NCBI GenBank assembly: GCA_027405735.1 | Contig: JAPEHQ010000003.1 | Location: 2,108,001 to 2,172,000, forward strand | Length of the DNA stretch: 64,000 nucleotides | From: Mucor racemosus | Taxonomy: Eukaryota; Mucoromycota; Mucoromycetes; Mucorales; Mucoraceae | Direction: 5' to 3' | Shown: one piece after another, positions 35,865 through 50,373 of the stretch | Layout of the letters: every line of letters begins with the position of its first letter | Position numbering within the stretch: the stretch's first letter is position 1 | The notes under the pieces: model-generated | What the model was told of the DNA's origin: nothing | Seen by the model: only the letters and a program-made list of their open reading frames with translations | Database searches by the model: none | Position numbers and translations under genes: made by a program

Positions 35865-36577
35865 ATATGAAAAATCAAAAGCCTCTGATTGCTTTTCAAC
35901 TATTTACTAATTTTTTTTTCTAAATAAAATATATTTTCAATCACTCAAATTGCACAGAGACCTAAAGCTAGTTGCAACTATCTTGGAGTAAGGCAAACCA
36001 AAAATTAATTTATTTCTATAAAAGATTCATATATTTAAAGATATTATCAGAGCCATAATTAAAACAGGATGCTTCCATTATTGATTTAATTTATAAATAG
36101 ATAGTGCACTGCCATATATATACGGTACTTTTTATAAAGTATACAAATTATAATATTTTACCAAACGATCATGCGTTATTGAATTTAAATTCTTGTTTCT
36201 CCACAAATATGCTTACTTTATTAAAACACGAAAGATCGATAAAAAAAAAGGGAATTCAATAATGACGATGCATTATAAACCAGTACCTGGTATAATTTTT
36301 ATGCTTTGGAAACTTCTGTTTGGAAACCCTTACCTAAGATCTAAGCTTAATAGCGGAGATGTTGTTGGATCTACTTGCTAATGGCAATGCTAACACATCA
36401 AAATGATAAATCGTATGCAAAATAAAATGGACGGAGTATTGTGCGTACAATACTAGTCTTTGATGTTACGATGTACTGAATTTGTGAACAATTACTCCCC
36501 ATAATTTTAATCTTGAATTATTTTCTTTTCTGATGTGTCAATTTTCTAAAAAAAAAAAAAAAAATCCATTTAATATA
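35865..36577. other. spacer 3' of catalase
   Basis: AT-rich with AATAAA-like sites near 35925; no gene seen. Confidence 0.4.
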
Positions 36578-38692
36578 TGATCTATCAGAATTAGTAGTAA
36601 TTACTGAATTACCAATTTAGAACATCTGTTAAACCATGATGTTCTATATGCAAATCAAACGAGGTTACATTCCATGCGTCTACTATCATGTTACTATTGA
36701 ATCATAGAAGCATGATTCCAGTATATATCACACATAATATCCATAATATGTTCATTCTAATTATATTATCATTCACATTTAATACACTCATCCAATTAGA
36801 ATATAAACCCTATCTATAAGCTCATAATAAAACAGTACTTCTTCATTTGATTAATTTCATACATTTCACCTTTCGATAAATCAATATACTCTATCATAAT
36901 ATTACATCTTGTTTTGTTTTTTATACACAGTCTATGCATCCTTGAGTTACTGAAATGCTTCGAATAAGTATATTTATCTTGGAAAAGCTATATTTCATAT
37001 GATAAATTTATTTTATATCCCACGAAAAACTCAAACACGTAAATTTCACTGCTTTTTCCTTGAAAACTGGGTCTCATTTTTCATCCCTGCTCTATTTTTT
37101 GTTTTCACTAAATAACACCAAGAAACTTTTATATGCCAATGTACCTGAGATGTTCAGCTTTGATCCAAAAATAAGTATCCGGAAATATCCTACTTTTTGC
37201 AGTTGGTATTAATTTTTCAGTACTAAGGTTTCAGATTTTTTACGCGTATTTCACTGCTAATGGATTGAAAACTTTGAGGCTTCATATCTCTAGAAAACAT
37301 TAAGCTATACTAACACTTTTTAATAATGAAAATTACTTGTTTTAAAGCGCTCTATAACATATTTCAAGATAAAATAATTCTGGGCACTTTTATTTTTTAT
37401 TATTTTTTTGGACATTTCTATAGTAGATTTCAAAATATTGGTTAAATTGAGCAACATTTTTTTTTCATTCATATCATCAAGCTCGTTGAGCTCTCTCAGA
37501 CCCAACTTAGAGTTTTTCAAAATATTGATTTTTCGTGGAGATATCCTAAAAAATGTGTACAAAAAGGTACCTCCATTCCTAGCTTCCATTTTCCCTTATA
37601 TACCCTCATCCCAAATTCTGAATTTCAAAAAAAAATTGACAAAAATCTTGTTTTCTCTACGAAAAATGCAGCTAGAAGATTGTACAATAGCTCAATCGAT
37701 AGATGATGTTTTTGCGCATCATTTTCATTAGTTATATTTTAAATATGCTTATAAAAAGTGATGTGTATCTTCAAAAAACCTCCAAAATTGCAATTGCATT
37801 TTGCGCAAAATTTTATGTAAAAATGTTTTTTAAATTTTATATAGATGGATGCAGAATTTAAAACTGTACAAAAACTATTTAATCCGCTAGGTCTACTTAC
37901 TTTGCAGTTCATGAGCAATTAAACGATTTTGTTTTTTTCATCATTTTTCGTCCATTTTTTAAAATAAATTTTGGGTCCCAGTTATCATAAGCTGTCAGCT
38001 GTGATATCGACTATTATTTTAATTATCTCGATGAAAAATCAATATTTTTTGCTAAAACAAAAAATGCATAGCAGCTTTTACTTGGATTTATCTTGTGAAT
38101 ACAAAAAATTAATGCCTCGATTTAGGTTCTCAATTTTTTATAATCGATTTTAGGTCAATTTTGGTCAATTTTGTTCATTTTTGGTGAATATTAGACCAGT
38201 GCTGCACTTATATTTTCGTATTAACTTTTATTTTTGGACATATATCAGTGGCCCCTAGAGGAAAGGTGCATTATATTTGAAGGTTTGACGTAATTTGACC
38301 CAGTATTGGGCGAAAACATTCGAACTATCTGAAAAACCTACGATTTTACAACCGGAAAAACCAACAAAAAATACTATATCTCGGTGAATTTCGATCCTAA
38401 TAACTTTTAAATTTACATAAGAATATGTACTCATATTTGACACGTCGGTTTTAAAGGGCAACTTCCACAATCTACTGTGTGTTTAAAAAATTATCGTCAA
38501 AGTGTACTTATAACTTACTAGTATTACTAATAATTATAATGAAAAGTATATAAATACATCCTCTGGATGTATTGTTAATAAAAAGCGTGATATTTTGGCA
38601 AGATTATTTTTCAAGACCGTTTTGACATTTCAATCATGGTTTGACAGATGTTCTAAATTGGTAATTCAGTAATTCTTAATTCTGATAGATCA
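36578..38692. repeat. 2.1-kb segment bounded by ~60-bp inverted repeats
   Basis: Arms 36578-36640 and 38634-38692 are inverted copies, starting TGATCTATCAGAATTA and containing ACTGAATTACCAATTTAGAA. They differ by a 3-nt indel and one substitution. The segment encloses repeat A copy 4. No target-site duplication is evident beside the arms, and no transposase frame is inside. It may be a TIR element that picked up, or is formed by, family A DNA. Confidence 0.6.
37035..38470 (-). repeat. repeat family A, copy 4 (reverse)
   Basis: Matches the other A copies on the minus strand, including MEARNGGTFLYTFFRI and RELNELDDMNEKK (37320-37589). Relative to copy 1, one base is lost just upstream (aaggggaaaatg versus aagggaaaatg), which shifts the frame. 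The upstream part (38230-38470) aligns loosely with the 20.3-20.5 kb region of copy 2. Confidence 0.7.
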
Positions 38693-38695
38693 CAA

Positions 38696-39260
38696 GTAAC
38701 CTCCCATTGCAATGGCAGACGCTTCTAGTGTTGATCCACAAAATTGTAAAAGGTTTAACCTCCCCAAGTTGCTGTGGACAAGGAGAAATGAAAATGCGCA
38801 CTTGTTTAAACTATTTTGTATGGATTGTTTCAGATATTCTTTGAAAATTTTTATAAAATCAAATAATGGTTCGAGGTTGAATTTTGAAATTGCATTTAAT
38901 ACGAAGTGAATCTACAAATAATGTTTCTTAAATTCATTAGCTAAAAGCTGTTTTTGAATGATTTTAACACATGCTTTTGACAAAAAAATCTTTTCCTCTG
39001 TTTGAAAAAATTAAGTAGTAGCTGGAGAAATCAATGCTTATACTATAATCAATGAATATTGATTCTGATGGGCTAAAAATTTCAAAATATATACTACAGC
39101 TGTAACTGCATCCATAACTATAAATTTTAATATTCACTGATTTATTTTTTAAATTGCAGGAATAAAACGCCCACTTGATGAAAGTGGAGTTTGTGGTTTA
39201 GTAGACCATTTTGAATTAGGAATATCACCGGACTCAGATACATCTGATGCAAAATCATAA
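38696..39260 (-). repeat. repeat family C, copy (reverse)
   Basis: Reverse-strand match to 14.4-14.86 kb, with ccattgcaatgg at the 38.7 kb end. Upstream on the minus strand an 82-codon frame (39149-39397) ends SKWSTKPQ...GRFIPAI-stop, similar to the 14.35 kb copy. This is the longest candidate remnant of a protein encoded by the repeat. Confidence 0.6.
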
Positions 39261-39955
39261 AAACATGCTAGTTTGTAGTAATATTCTATATGCGATATGT
39301 AATTCAAGATATCATGAAAGTTTTGTATTTTAATCCTTTTGAAGTTGAAATGTTTAAAATAATGCTGCTTGAAATGAGAAGAAGCAAGTTTTAGCATAAG
39401 AAGCGTTATTATATTTTGATTTTTCGTCGAGATAGATTGCCTTAATAGGCTTTCGACTTGAACATTATTGAAAACCTAAAGTCAGACAAATCTAAAGAAT
39501 TTACTCTGTTTTGTAGCAAATAGTAAATAAAATCAATAATGCCGTGATTAATTTAAATACCTTGAATTCATTAACATATTTCATTATTATGTCTTTGTTT
39601 ATTAAAAAACTAAATTATGAAATAACCATAGATCGACCCTCTTTTTAAAATGAAGCCGCAAAATTGATACTTCTACAAGATGTAAACATTTACTGGGGCG
39701 GCAGGATGATTTGAACAGTTCGCATATCATGTAATATCCAAAACCAAATTCTTATATGGCTGCTATTGGAGAGCTGGGCGTTCTGGTGTAAACACTAACA
39801 ACTTTGTAAATCAACATGAATTTTGAATTTCAAATCAGATTCGTTGCAATATGTGGTAACGTTAAATTTTATTTATGAATGTATGGTATTGCGTGATATG
39901 GCTACACACTTGATAAGAAAGCAATGCAATTGTAACAAGTATTTTCTTATATATT
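39261..39955. other. AT-rich spacer
   Basis: End of the second repeat island and 3' flank of the dehydrogenase gene; nothing further recognised. Confidence 0.4.
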
Positions 39956-40956
39956 TTAATTCTTCTTATTTTCAAGATCGAAACCAAGGTTAGCCTTCTC
40001 TCTCAAACCTAGTTTAATATAAAGTTAGCACGAAATTTGGTCAATTTACTTGCACACAACTTACATCCAACGATGCCAGACAAATCAATATCTCCTTGTG
40101 CTGCTTGAGCCTTATTAGCATTTTCCAAAAAAATTTCAGTGATAGGAAGAGAAACACCAGCCTCCTTTGCCATATGAGTGATATGATCAACATCTTTTTT
40201 TGCTCCGGAAATGGGAAACGCGATTTCATCACGGTAAGTATTATTCAACATACGACCAGCATAGATACCCAAAAGAGAGTTGGGGAATACACAATCAAGC
40301 AATTCCTTGACCTTATCTTGACCAACACCAGCACCTTCACCCAAAGTCATACCTTCAGCAACCATCTCTACAACGCTGGTAATGAAGAAATTACCACACA
40401 ACTTCAAACGCAATGATTCACCAACATCTTCACCCAATTCAATTGTCTTCTTGCCAATGACAGGGATCAACAAGGGCAAAATTTGTGAGCGAACATCCTT
40501 TGTACCAGCCATCATAACAGTTAACTCACCAGAAGCGGCCTTTACTGGAGGACCCATTACGGGGCATGCAAGATAGGCAACACCTATTTGTTTCAAATCG
40601 GCAGCGAGTTCTTGAGCAACTGAGGGGCTGATAGTAGAAGATTCAACAAGAATAGTACCAGATTTCAAATGAGGCTTGAGAGACTTGACAGTTTCAACGA
40701 CAGCAGCATCATTTAAGAGACACGAAAAGATGATATCAGCAGATTTAGCTACTTGTTCCAAAGAAGTGGCGACTTCAACGGGATGAGTTTTCTTTAAATC
40801 TTCAGCGCGTGCTTGAGTACGGTTATAAGCCAAAAGAGCAGGATAGTTTAAAGAAGCAAGCTTATTAGCAATATGGCCAGCCATGGATTTGCCCATAGCA
40901 CCCAGGCCGATATATGCACATTGAGGAGAGTTGGTACTAGCAGTAGAAGAAGACAT
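39956..40956 (-). CDS. 3-hydroxyisobutyrate dehydrogenase-type NAD(P)-dependent oxidoreductase
   Basis: Two exons, 40065-40956 and 39956-40008 (intron donor GTAAGT, branch-like GCTAAC, acceptor ACTAG, 56 nt); 314 residues. Reading through the intron gives a stop after 315 codons, but the spliced ending LREKANLGFDLENKKN is preferred. The Rossmann motif is AYIGLGAMGKSMAGHIA (G-x-G-x-x-G, ~17-22). The family blocks are ILVESSTISPSVA, ACPVMGPPVKAASGELTVMMAG (substrate loop) and LKLCGNFFITSVVEMVAEGM, where the usual catalytic Lys precedes x3-N; here K and N are present as K-L-C-G-N. Members oxidise beta-hydroxyacids (3-hydroxyisobutyrate, tartronate semialdehyde, glyoxylate/succinic semialdehyde reductases). 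The substrate cannot be told. No mitochondrial presequence is obvious. Confidence 0.88.
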
Positions 40957-41466
40957 TTTCGATTAGCTGAAGAAGAAAAAGCAAAGATTCACGTTAAAAA
41001 AAGATTGCATAAATACTGCCCCGGAAAAAATGGAGACCGTATATATTTGTCAAATTTTACCCGATACAATTGATAATCATTCATGCAGGACAGAAAGATT
41101 AATAGTAATCGCTTACTAACTTTTACGAGTGTTTTATTAATTCGTTGTACAACATTTAGCCAATTAAAATGTTAAAATATCTAGAGACAAAAAGGTTTGA
41201 TTTCTGGAAAGAAAAAAAAAAAAAAGAAGGGAAACTAAAGAAAGGGTGGTATATGATTCTGTGTGTGTTATAGAATGTGGGCATATAAGGAATGTGTGTA
41301 TATTAAAGAGAAATGTGTCCATAGCATAGCTTGAGTAAGAAGAAAAAAAAAGCCATTATGAAATAACTACCTTTCAAATAAAAAAAAGATAAACATTACA
41401 TAATCATAAGTTTAAATATTACCATGAAAAAATGCATGAAGGGGGAGGGGGAGAGTTAGAAGGTAT
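40957..41466. other. spacer between two minus-strand genes
   Basis: Promoter of the dehydrogenase gene and 3' UTR of the next; contains a poly-A tract near 41212-41225. No gene. Confidence 0.4.
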
Positions 41467-42936
41467 TTATAAGATACCAATTCGAGATGATTTTTTACCA
41501 GTGACTAAGCTTTTAAAGCTCTTCCACATCTTACCAGCCCTGGTCGGTTCACGAGGAGGCGTCGTCTCATCTTGAGTGGCTGTATTGATACCCTTTTTGT
41601 TGTTATCCACACTTGCGGATATATCGGAACGTCTAAATGAAGAAAAAAGGGATCGTTTTGGTTTCGGTGCCTCGGTGGTGGGTACAGGAAGTGATACACC
41701 ATTATTGTTTGTTGTAGAGGATGTTTTAGTAGTACTGGCCCACTTTTTAGGTAATGCCATTACTCGAGCCGAGATTTTCTTCACTTCAGATTTCAATGTC
41801 TTTTTATTAACGTTTTCTGTTGGATCTTTAGGCAATGTTTTAGTTGCAGGTGTTGTGTATGTTGACAATTTTGGTTCCTGATTTTTTGGTTTCCATAAAG
41901 CTCTACTAGCAAATTCAGCAGCTCTAGATTTCAAAGATTTGGATCGAGATGCAGCTGGAGGCGTAACATTCATCTTGATAGCAGCAGAAGGTTTATCATT
42001 ATTCTTTTTAGATGCAGAGGCAGCAATGGAGGCTCTAGAATAATTGATAGTAGAAGATGATGATTCAAATTGACCAATAGTAGTACCAACTCTTCCCTTT
42101 TGTTGTCTGGGCGGTGGTTGTGTTACACGTTGGGTCTGAATGTTGTTTCTTTTCAAGGTAAACATGTCCTTGATTGACTGAACAGTACCTTTTTTGATTT
42201 CTAATTTTTGTAATGGAGGACCTGAAGATATACCAGAAGTAGAAGCAGAGCTAGTATAATTTGTTTTAGTAGTATTATTTGTTTGAATACGACTTAAATC
42301 TCTCGAGTGACTCTGGGATTCAGATAACTGAAAGAGGGATCTGATTGAACGCACGGTGCCACGTTGTATTGTACTCAGAATAGAAGATTGATGACTATAC
42401 GATGACTCGGTATCTAAACATCTTTGGCTATTGTTGCCACTATAATTATAATTATCATACATTCGAGTTGATCCAATTGACGTCTTGCTTGACTGCAAAG
42501 ATGAAGATCTATCAAGCGATGGAGAAACTCTAGCAACATCTCGCGGATCCGCTTCCGCAATGGGTAAAAAATGGTCATCGTTGTGAAACGGAAAAGCTAA
42601 AGGTCTCGGACAAGAATAAACAAGATCGGGTTGTCGAGGAGGTTGGTATCTCTTTGATTTCTTTTTCTTTACAGTTGGAGGTGGTGGCATTACTACCAAA
42701 TCATGATTAGGCGAGGTCACATGATGTTGATTATTATTGCTAATATTATTAGAAACATCTATTGATGTAGCAGCGATAGGAGAACTAGTCGAAGGTGTTG
42801 ATGAAGATGAAGTATATCCACTATCTGCCCCTGAAATTTCTGATTCTAAAGAAGATCTTTTTTTATGTAATGTTGCTCTTGATGTATTTGAACGAATAAG
42901 GTATTGTTCATGTCTTGAACCTGAAGAGTGAAACAT
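41467..42936 (-). CDS. disordered Ser/Thr-rich basic protein, unknown function
   Basis: One uninterrupted frame of 489 residues from an ATG at 42934-42936, unusual here because most neighbours have introns. It is strongly enriched in Ser, Thr, Asn, Lys and Arg with no predicted globular domain. Two related short motifs occur: GTVRSIRSLFQL at 193-204 and GTVQSIKDMFTL at 250-261. The C-terminus has a basic amphipathic segment (GKMWKSFKSLVTGKKSSR). A poly-Pro/Lys element (MPPPPTVKKKKSKRYQPPRQP) lies at ~83-103. Repeated basic amphipathic helices could bind membranes or a partner; that is inference. I do not recognise the family. Confidence 0.7.
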   Translation of the reverse strand: MFHSSGSRHEQYLIRSNTSRATLHKKRSSLESEISGADSGYTSSSSTPSTSSPIAATSIDVSNNISNNNQHHVTSPNHDLVVMPPPPTVKKKKSKRYQPPRQPDLVYSCPRPLAFPFHNDDHFLPIAEADPRDVARVSPSLDRSSSLQSSKTSIGSTRMYDNYNYSGNNSQRCLDTESSYSHQSSILSTIQRGTVRSIRSLFQLSESQSHSRDLSRIQTNNTTKTNYTSSASTSGISSGPPLQKLEIKKGTVQSIKDMFTLKRNNIQTQRVTQPPPRQQKGRVGTTIGQFESSSSTINYSRASIAASASKKNNDKPSAAIKMNVTPPAASRSKSLKSRAAEFASRALWKPKNQEPKLSTYTTPATKTLPKDPTENVNKKTLKSEVKKISARVMALPKKWASTTKTSSTTNNNGVSLPVPTTEAPKPKRSLFSSFRRSDISASVDNNKKGINTATQDETTPPREPTRAGKMWKSFKSLVTGKKSSRIGIL

Positions 42937-43288
42937 AAGTAAGTAAACTATACGTTCTTTGTATCTTTCTTTTAGAGGTTTTATTTGGTTTAATTATAAG
43001 GGTATAATAAATGCAAAAATAAAGTGGGAAAATGAGTAAATATGTATATAATAGCCAAGGAAAAAGAGAGAAAAAAAGCCAAAATGAAAATAAAACGATA
43101 TATATAATCTCCTTTTAACTGTATACCAACCAAATTTTTTCATAGTGTAGTACTTTCTATTATTTACTGTAACACAACAAGATCAAAAAAGAATTGTATT
43201 AAGCCATTTCCAATTGATTTTTGTAACCAACATCAGCTTATTATAAATTATATTTATAAAAGAAAAGAACCCCCCCCCCTCTTTACTA
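42937..43288. other. spacer
   Basis: Promoter of the disordered-protein gene and 3' end of the tetraspan gene; includes a C-run at ~43270-43279. No gene. Confidence 0.4.
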
Positions 43289-43934
43289 TTATTCCAATCT
43301 CTCATAACTATCATTGTTAGAAGTTGAGAATACCATCATTAAAAATGCTAAAATTACACTTATACACCAGGAAACACCATTCATGATAAAAGACTGATCA
43401 TAACGTGTGCCTAGATGAAAAGTCGAGCTATTGATGTTGGACAAATAAATCACAATTGAAAATGACACAACCAACGGAATAGCTAAAAAAAGCATTAGAG
43501 TAAAAAAAAAATAGAGTAATTCTTAAATACATGTAGTACCATGAAGCACAAGCATTCTAGTAAATTAATTTTTTTGATTAGCTGTATGCATTCTTACATT
43601 ATGTATATTTTCATTGTAACTTTTTTTTTACCCTGTAATCAATTTCCATCCTTGATCTCTCTTGTCTTTTCTACTAAATATGACGCCTATTAATGCAACC
43701 ACTGTCAATGTACCAATAAATGCAGCAAGAATGATGCCAGCGCCCACTGCTTGCCTAATAATTATAAGCCCAAGTCATTGTTACTATAACGTTTTTCTTA
43801 TAAATACCATAATTGACAAAATATTTCTATTTTCAATTTCATAAATAATTTTATTTAAGATTGTAGTGTCAATCAACATACCTTCTTTGCAATCAGTTTC
43901 TTGAGGAAACGATGTGCATTCACCCGTGGAACTA

Positions 43935-43967
<33 letters not shown>

Positions 43968-44232
43968 GAAAATCATAATTAAAATATCCATGTTTTTACC
44001 TTTCACATTTTTGAAATAAACCATAGATTGTTTCAGAATAATGTTCTGGATTTTGGACAGTGAATTTTAACCTTTGAAAATTTTAAGGCCATAAATTTTA
44101 GTAATTGATAGAAAATGTACTAGCACTTTTTCTAGTGTCACCGCACCATCTGGGTAGAACCAACGATGTTATATTTAACGAATAGCTGCTACAGAATATG
44201 AAAAATATGACAACATACAAAAGCAATGCCAT
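43289..44232 (-). CDS. claudin/SUR7-like four-span membrane protein
   Basis: Six exons: 44147-44232, 44000-44071, 43882-43931, 43632-43749, 43540-43556 (17 nt) and 43289-43482; 178 residues. The phases only work with the 17-nt exon included. Topology: span 1 (LLLYVVIFFIFCSS), extracellular loop, span 2 at ~70-92 (VGAGIILAAFIGTLTVVALIGVIF), a basic cytosolic turn (SRKDKRDQGWK), span 3 (LITGMLVLHAIPLVVSFSIVIYL) and span 4 (VSWCISVILAFLMMVF). Loop 1 has W29 (PRW), GLF at 46-48, C51 and C58, echoing the claudin W-GLW-C-C signature. In fungi this architecture is that of SUR7/PalI-type plasma membrane and septal proteins. The donor of intron 1 (TG|GTGCGG) is weak and the poly-A intron 2 makes that junction less certain. 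Confidence 0.72.
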
Positions 44233-44683
44233 TATTTCTGTGTTTAAGAATACAATAGAAAAAAGAAAATTTATTTCAACTGGTTAGATATATAATTTAT
44301 TTATTTGTGAAATGCCCTATTCTGTTTCAAGTAGTCTGCATTCATCACACACAGGCATCACCAGGAAATTGCCTGCATATAGTGCAGGTAGTAGCTGAGA
44401 CCATTTGAAAATTTATCAATATTATTGGTTTAATAGCCTGAAAAATTTCTTGAGGGTATGAGTCAAATAACGAGGACGCACCCACAGGACAGATACTATC
44501 TCTCTTTATTTGATGCCAGGAAATCACATATAAATAACACCCATTTCCCCCCGATTAGATAATTAATAATTGAGAGATTTTTGCTACAAAGTGATAAAAT
44601 CGCATATTACATACTCTCTTTTTAATTTTTGCATTATTCCCCTCCCCCAGCTCTATTTTATTATTATATATATACACATAATA
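44233..44683. promoter_or_regulatory. divergent promoter region
   Basis: Lies between the minus-strand tetraspan gene and the plus-strand SAM-like gene. Includes a (TA)n stretch at ~44665-44676, close to the second gene's ATG. Confidence 0.4.
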
Positions 44684-45972
44684 ATGTCTGTAGTTACAAA
44701 CCAAACCCTAAGAAGTTTTCTAAATACGCTACAGCTTGAACAATATCATGAAGCTTTTATTAAAGCAGGCGCAACCGACCAAGATTTAAGTCAAATAATT
44801 CAATTTACTGAACAAGAGTTATCAGAGTTTTTAGCTGCTTTGAATATGTTGCCTTTTCATTCCATCAAGTTTAAAAAAGCAGTGAGACAACTTAATTCTT
44901 CACAGCAACCGCAAGAACAATCCACAATAGTTGCCATAACAACTACTAATGATACCGTAATATTTATTTTTATACTATCAACCTATTTATTCATGCTAAT
45001 TTGCTTTCATAGACTTCAATTTCATCTACTCGAGAATTTATTGCGGCTAATGCTACTATTTATGGAAAAAAGACAAGCAGACCACTAACATCTTATGAAG
45101 AGGCAATTAACCGTGCATCCACCCAGCTGGCTCTGGATAACCCATTATTGATATCAAAGAAAGGTGATTTATTTGACCTAGCCAAAAAAAAATTACTTGA
45201 TGAAGGTTATCGTTATAAAAGAGGCTCAAGTAGATCAAAATTGCGAGAAAAAAGCATCACACCCCCAAAAAACTCTTCGTTCTCGCAACATTATAGCCAT
45301 CAAGAAGATCCTCAACAAAGGGCAATGATGGTAAAGCGGCAAGAGAATGCACAACGTTTATCAGAGCAACGGTTAGAAAAAATTGAAAATCTGCAGAAAC
45401 AAGTAGATCATGCAATTCAATATCGACAAGCAACAGAAAATCAACTAGCTTTAAATAGTGCCTGTCGTGATACCTTGACACAGCTTGCCATGGAAGCTGA
45501 ATTAATTCGATACGAAGAAACAAAAATAAAACTTACCAAAGAAATCAGTAAATTAAAAGCACAAGAAAGAAAGCATCAATGGTACAAGCGTCGCAAGTTG
45601 GAGCGATCTGCTAGTAGCATTAGCCAATATACAGACGAAGGCTTCTCTTCACAACCTTCGTCTTATTTTGAGGAAGATAGTTTTCATACCATGAACAATA
45701 ATAATACATTATCAACAGCATCACACTCTTTAAATATCGGATTCTCTGTTTACAAACCTCTGTCTCCTACCTCTTCATATAGTACATTATACCCTTCTTC
45801 CCAAGAATACCATGACAATGAAGATAATGAAGATGATGAAGACGATAGCCAAACACTACAATCTCGGAATTCTATCAGTTCGCAATCATCCACTGCAACA
45901 ATATCGAATTTATTATGCTGCTCAAGAGAAAGCGATGTTCGTACTAGTTCAATAAATAGATTTGATCGGTAA
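44684..45972 (+). CDS. SAM-like domain protein with coiled coil
   Basis: Two exons, 44684-44956 and 45013-45972; 410 residues. Residues ~6-70 (LRSFLNTLQLEQYHEAFIKAGATDQDL...LALNMLPFHSIKFKKAV) have the five-helix pattern of a SAM or NAB-type domain. A conserved-looking block follows: YEEAINRASTQLALDNPLLISKKGDLFDLAKKKLLDEGYRYKRG (~114-157). A coiled coil spans ~180-260 (ENAQRLSEQRLEKIENLQKQVDHAI...). The tail is Ser-rich and acidic (EDNEDDEDD). SAM plus coiled coil points to a self-assembling adaptor. No catalytic domain is present and the specific family was not recognised. Confidence 0.72.
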
Positions 45973-46814
45973 CTCTGCTCGTTCCCAGTACAAATTAAAT
46001 AGTTTGCATAGTATATCGTATATTATTAATCATTAACAATCGAATAGTTTATGAAATAAAGCATACAAGTCATCTTCATCACTCAAATTGATCGTTTTTT
46101 TTCGCTTTTCGGATCGCAAATTCTGAGCGGTACTTTCCATTGAATGCTTAATTAAAAGCTCAATTCATGCTTATTTTATGAAATTAAAATACTAAATCAT
46201 ACTAGACACGTTAAATAATATGTTTATTGACTTGTGCGGTATCTCGCTTTCCTTTAACTGAATTAAAAATTGCTTGAAGGTGTTAAAAAAAAAGTGAACT
46301 TTCAGTGAGATCGGCGTTTAAATCCTTTTTATCCAAAATCGACATTTTTGATCCAAAATTTTTGGAAAAACGACATTTCCAGGAATTTCTTCAAATGCTA
46401 CTTTTTAATCTAAAAAAAAACAAAAGATTTAGATATAGAATTTAATTCTGCATCTGATGAAATAAATAGACTCAAAACTTTACTGCTAAAATATATATAA
46501 AAATTAGAAAAACTGAAAAAACGTTTTTCAAGTAAACGGTACACTTTTTCATATAAATTTTTTAATTTGAAAACTAGATATGATAGCCTCAGCAAATAGC
46601 TACAATTTGAGTATTTACTTTCCAATCTAGCTCAATTTTTCAGGGAGATATTGCTGATAAACAATTTTCTAAAATTTTTTCCTTATGATCCCTCATGGTT
46701 TGAAGAGGGAAAAAAAAGGCGGACTATTAAAATATTTAAGGCGAGTTAGTATGAAAATTCAGCATTTTTTCATAACATCTGTAATGATTAATGCTCAAAT
46801 ATTTGATTTTTTAT
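45973..46814. other. convergent 3' spacer
   Basis: Between the plus-strand SAM-like gene and the minus-strand cullin gene. AT-rich, no gene; the 71-codon minus frame at 46410-46625 has no coding character. Confidence 0.45.
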
Positions 46815-49560
<2,746 letters not shown>

Positions 49561-50373
49561 TTTATTTATAATTATAGGATATAATACGCAATAAATGAAG
49601 AAAAAAAAGCCAAATATCACCCTTTTGTGTATCCTGAAGACGTAACCTACTGTTTGAGGGAAGCGTATATGGACACACCTTCACTCAAGATTTGCTTGAC
49701 ACATGAATCAAGTCACGAGCAGCTTGTATACATACAAGTGTGTACTTCAAAAAAGAAATAGTAGCAGAAGAATCGCTAAAACAAAAAGTATTATCTTATG
49801 CAAAATCTTTAAAAAATGATCAAAAACAAAGCCATTTTCCAGAAAAAAAATAGAATATTAGGCTTGAGATACCTAAAAACATATTGTATACATTCACTTA
49901 GTAGCTTTTCATGAAATTGTTGCTGAATAAATCCTTTGAAACTAATGAATTGTATGCATATTTTGCGTTAATTATTTGATTTAGCGCAAATTTATGTTTC
50001 TAAATTGAGATTATAGTGTATTTTTTATTTTCTTCAATGAAAAAAAAAAGAAGTATGGTATGTAACAAAGAGTATTTTTTTTTTGTTTTGTTTTTTTTTG
50101 TATACGCTGTATAAGTTTTTTTGTGAGAGGGGTGGTTGTGATTTTGGTTTGTATCGTATATAAAAAGTATAAAAATGTTGAGTTTATATGTTGTCTGTGT
50201 GTGCGTGTGAACTATTATCCAATTAACTGTCAAGTGGGAAACTTTAAAATAATGTGATGGAGGGAAAATAAAATGTCTTATAAATAGATATATATATAGA
50301 ACAAGTTTTTAGATATAGCTGAATCATTATTAGATGATGTAATAGTAGTAAGAATATCTCGAGCAGAGTTGAT
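49561..50373. other. spacer between cullin and hexokinase-like genes
   Basis: Cullin promoter plus the 3' UTR of the hexokinase-like gene. Contains homopolymer A/T runs near 50040 and 50080; no gene. Confidence 0.45.
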
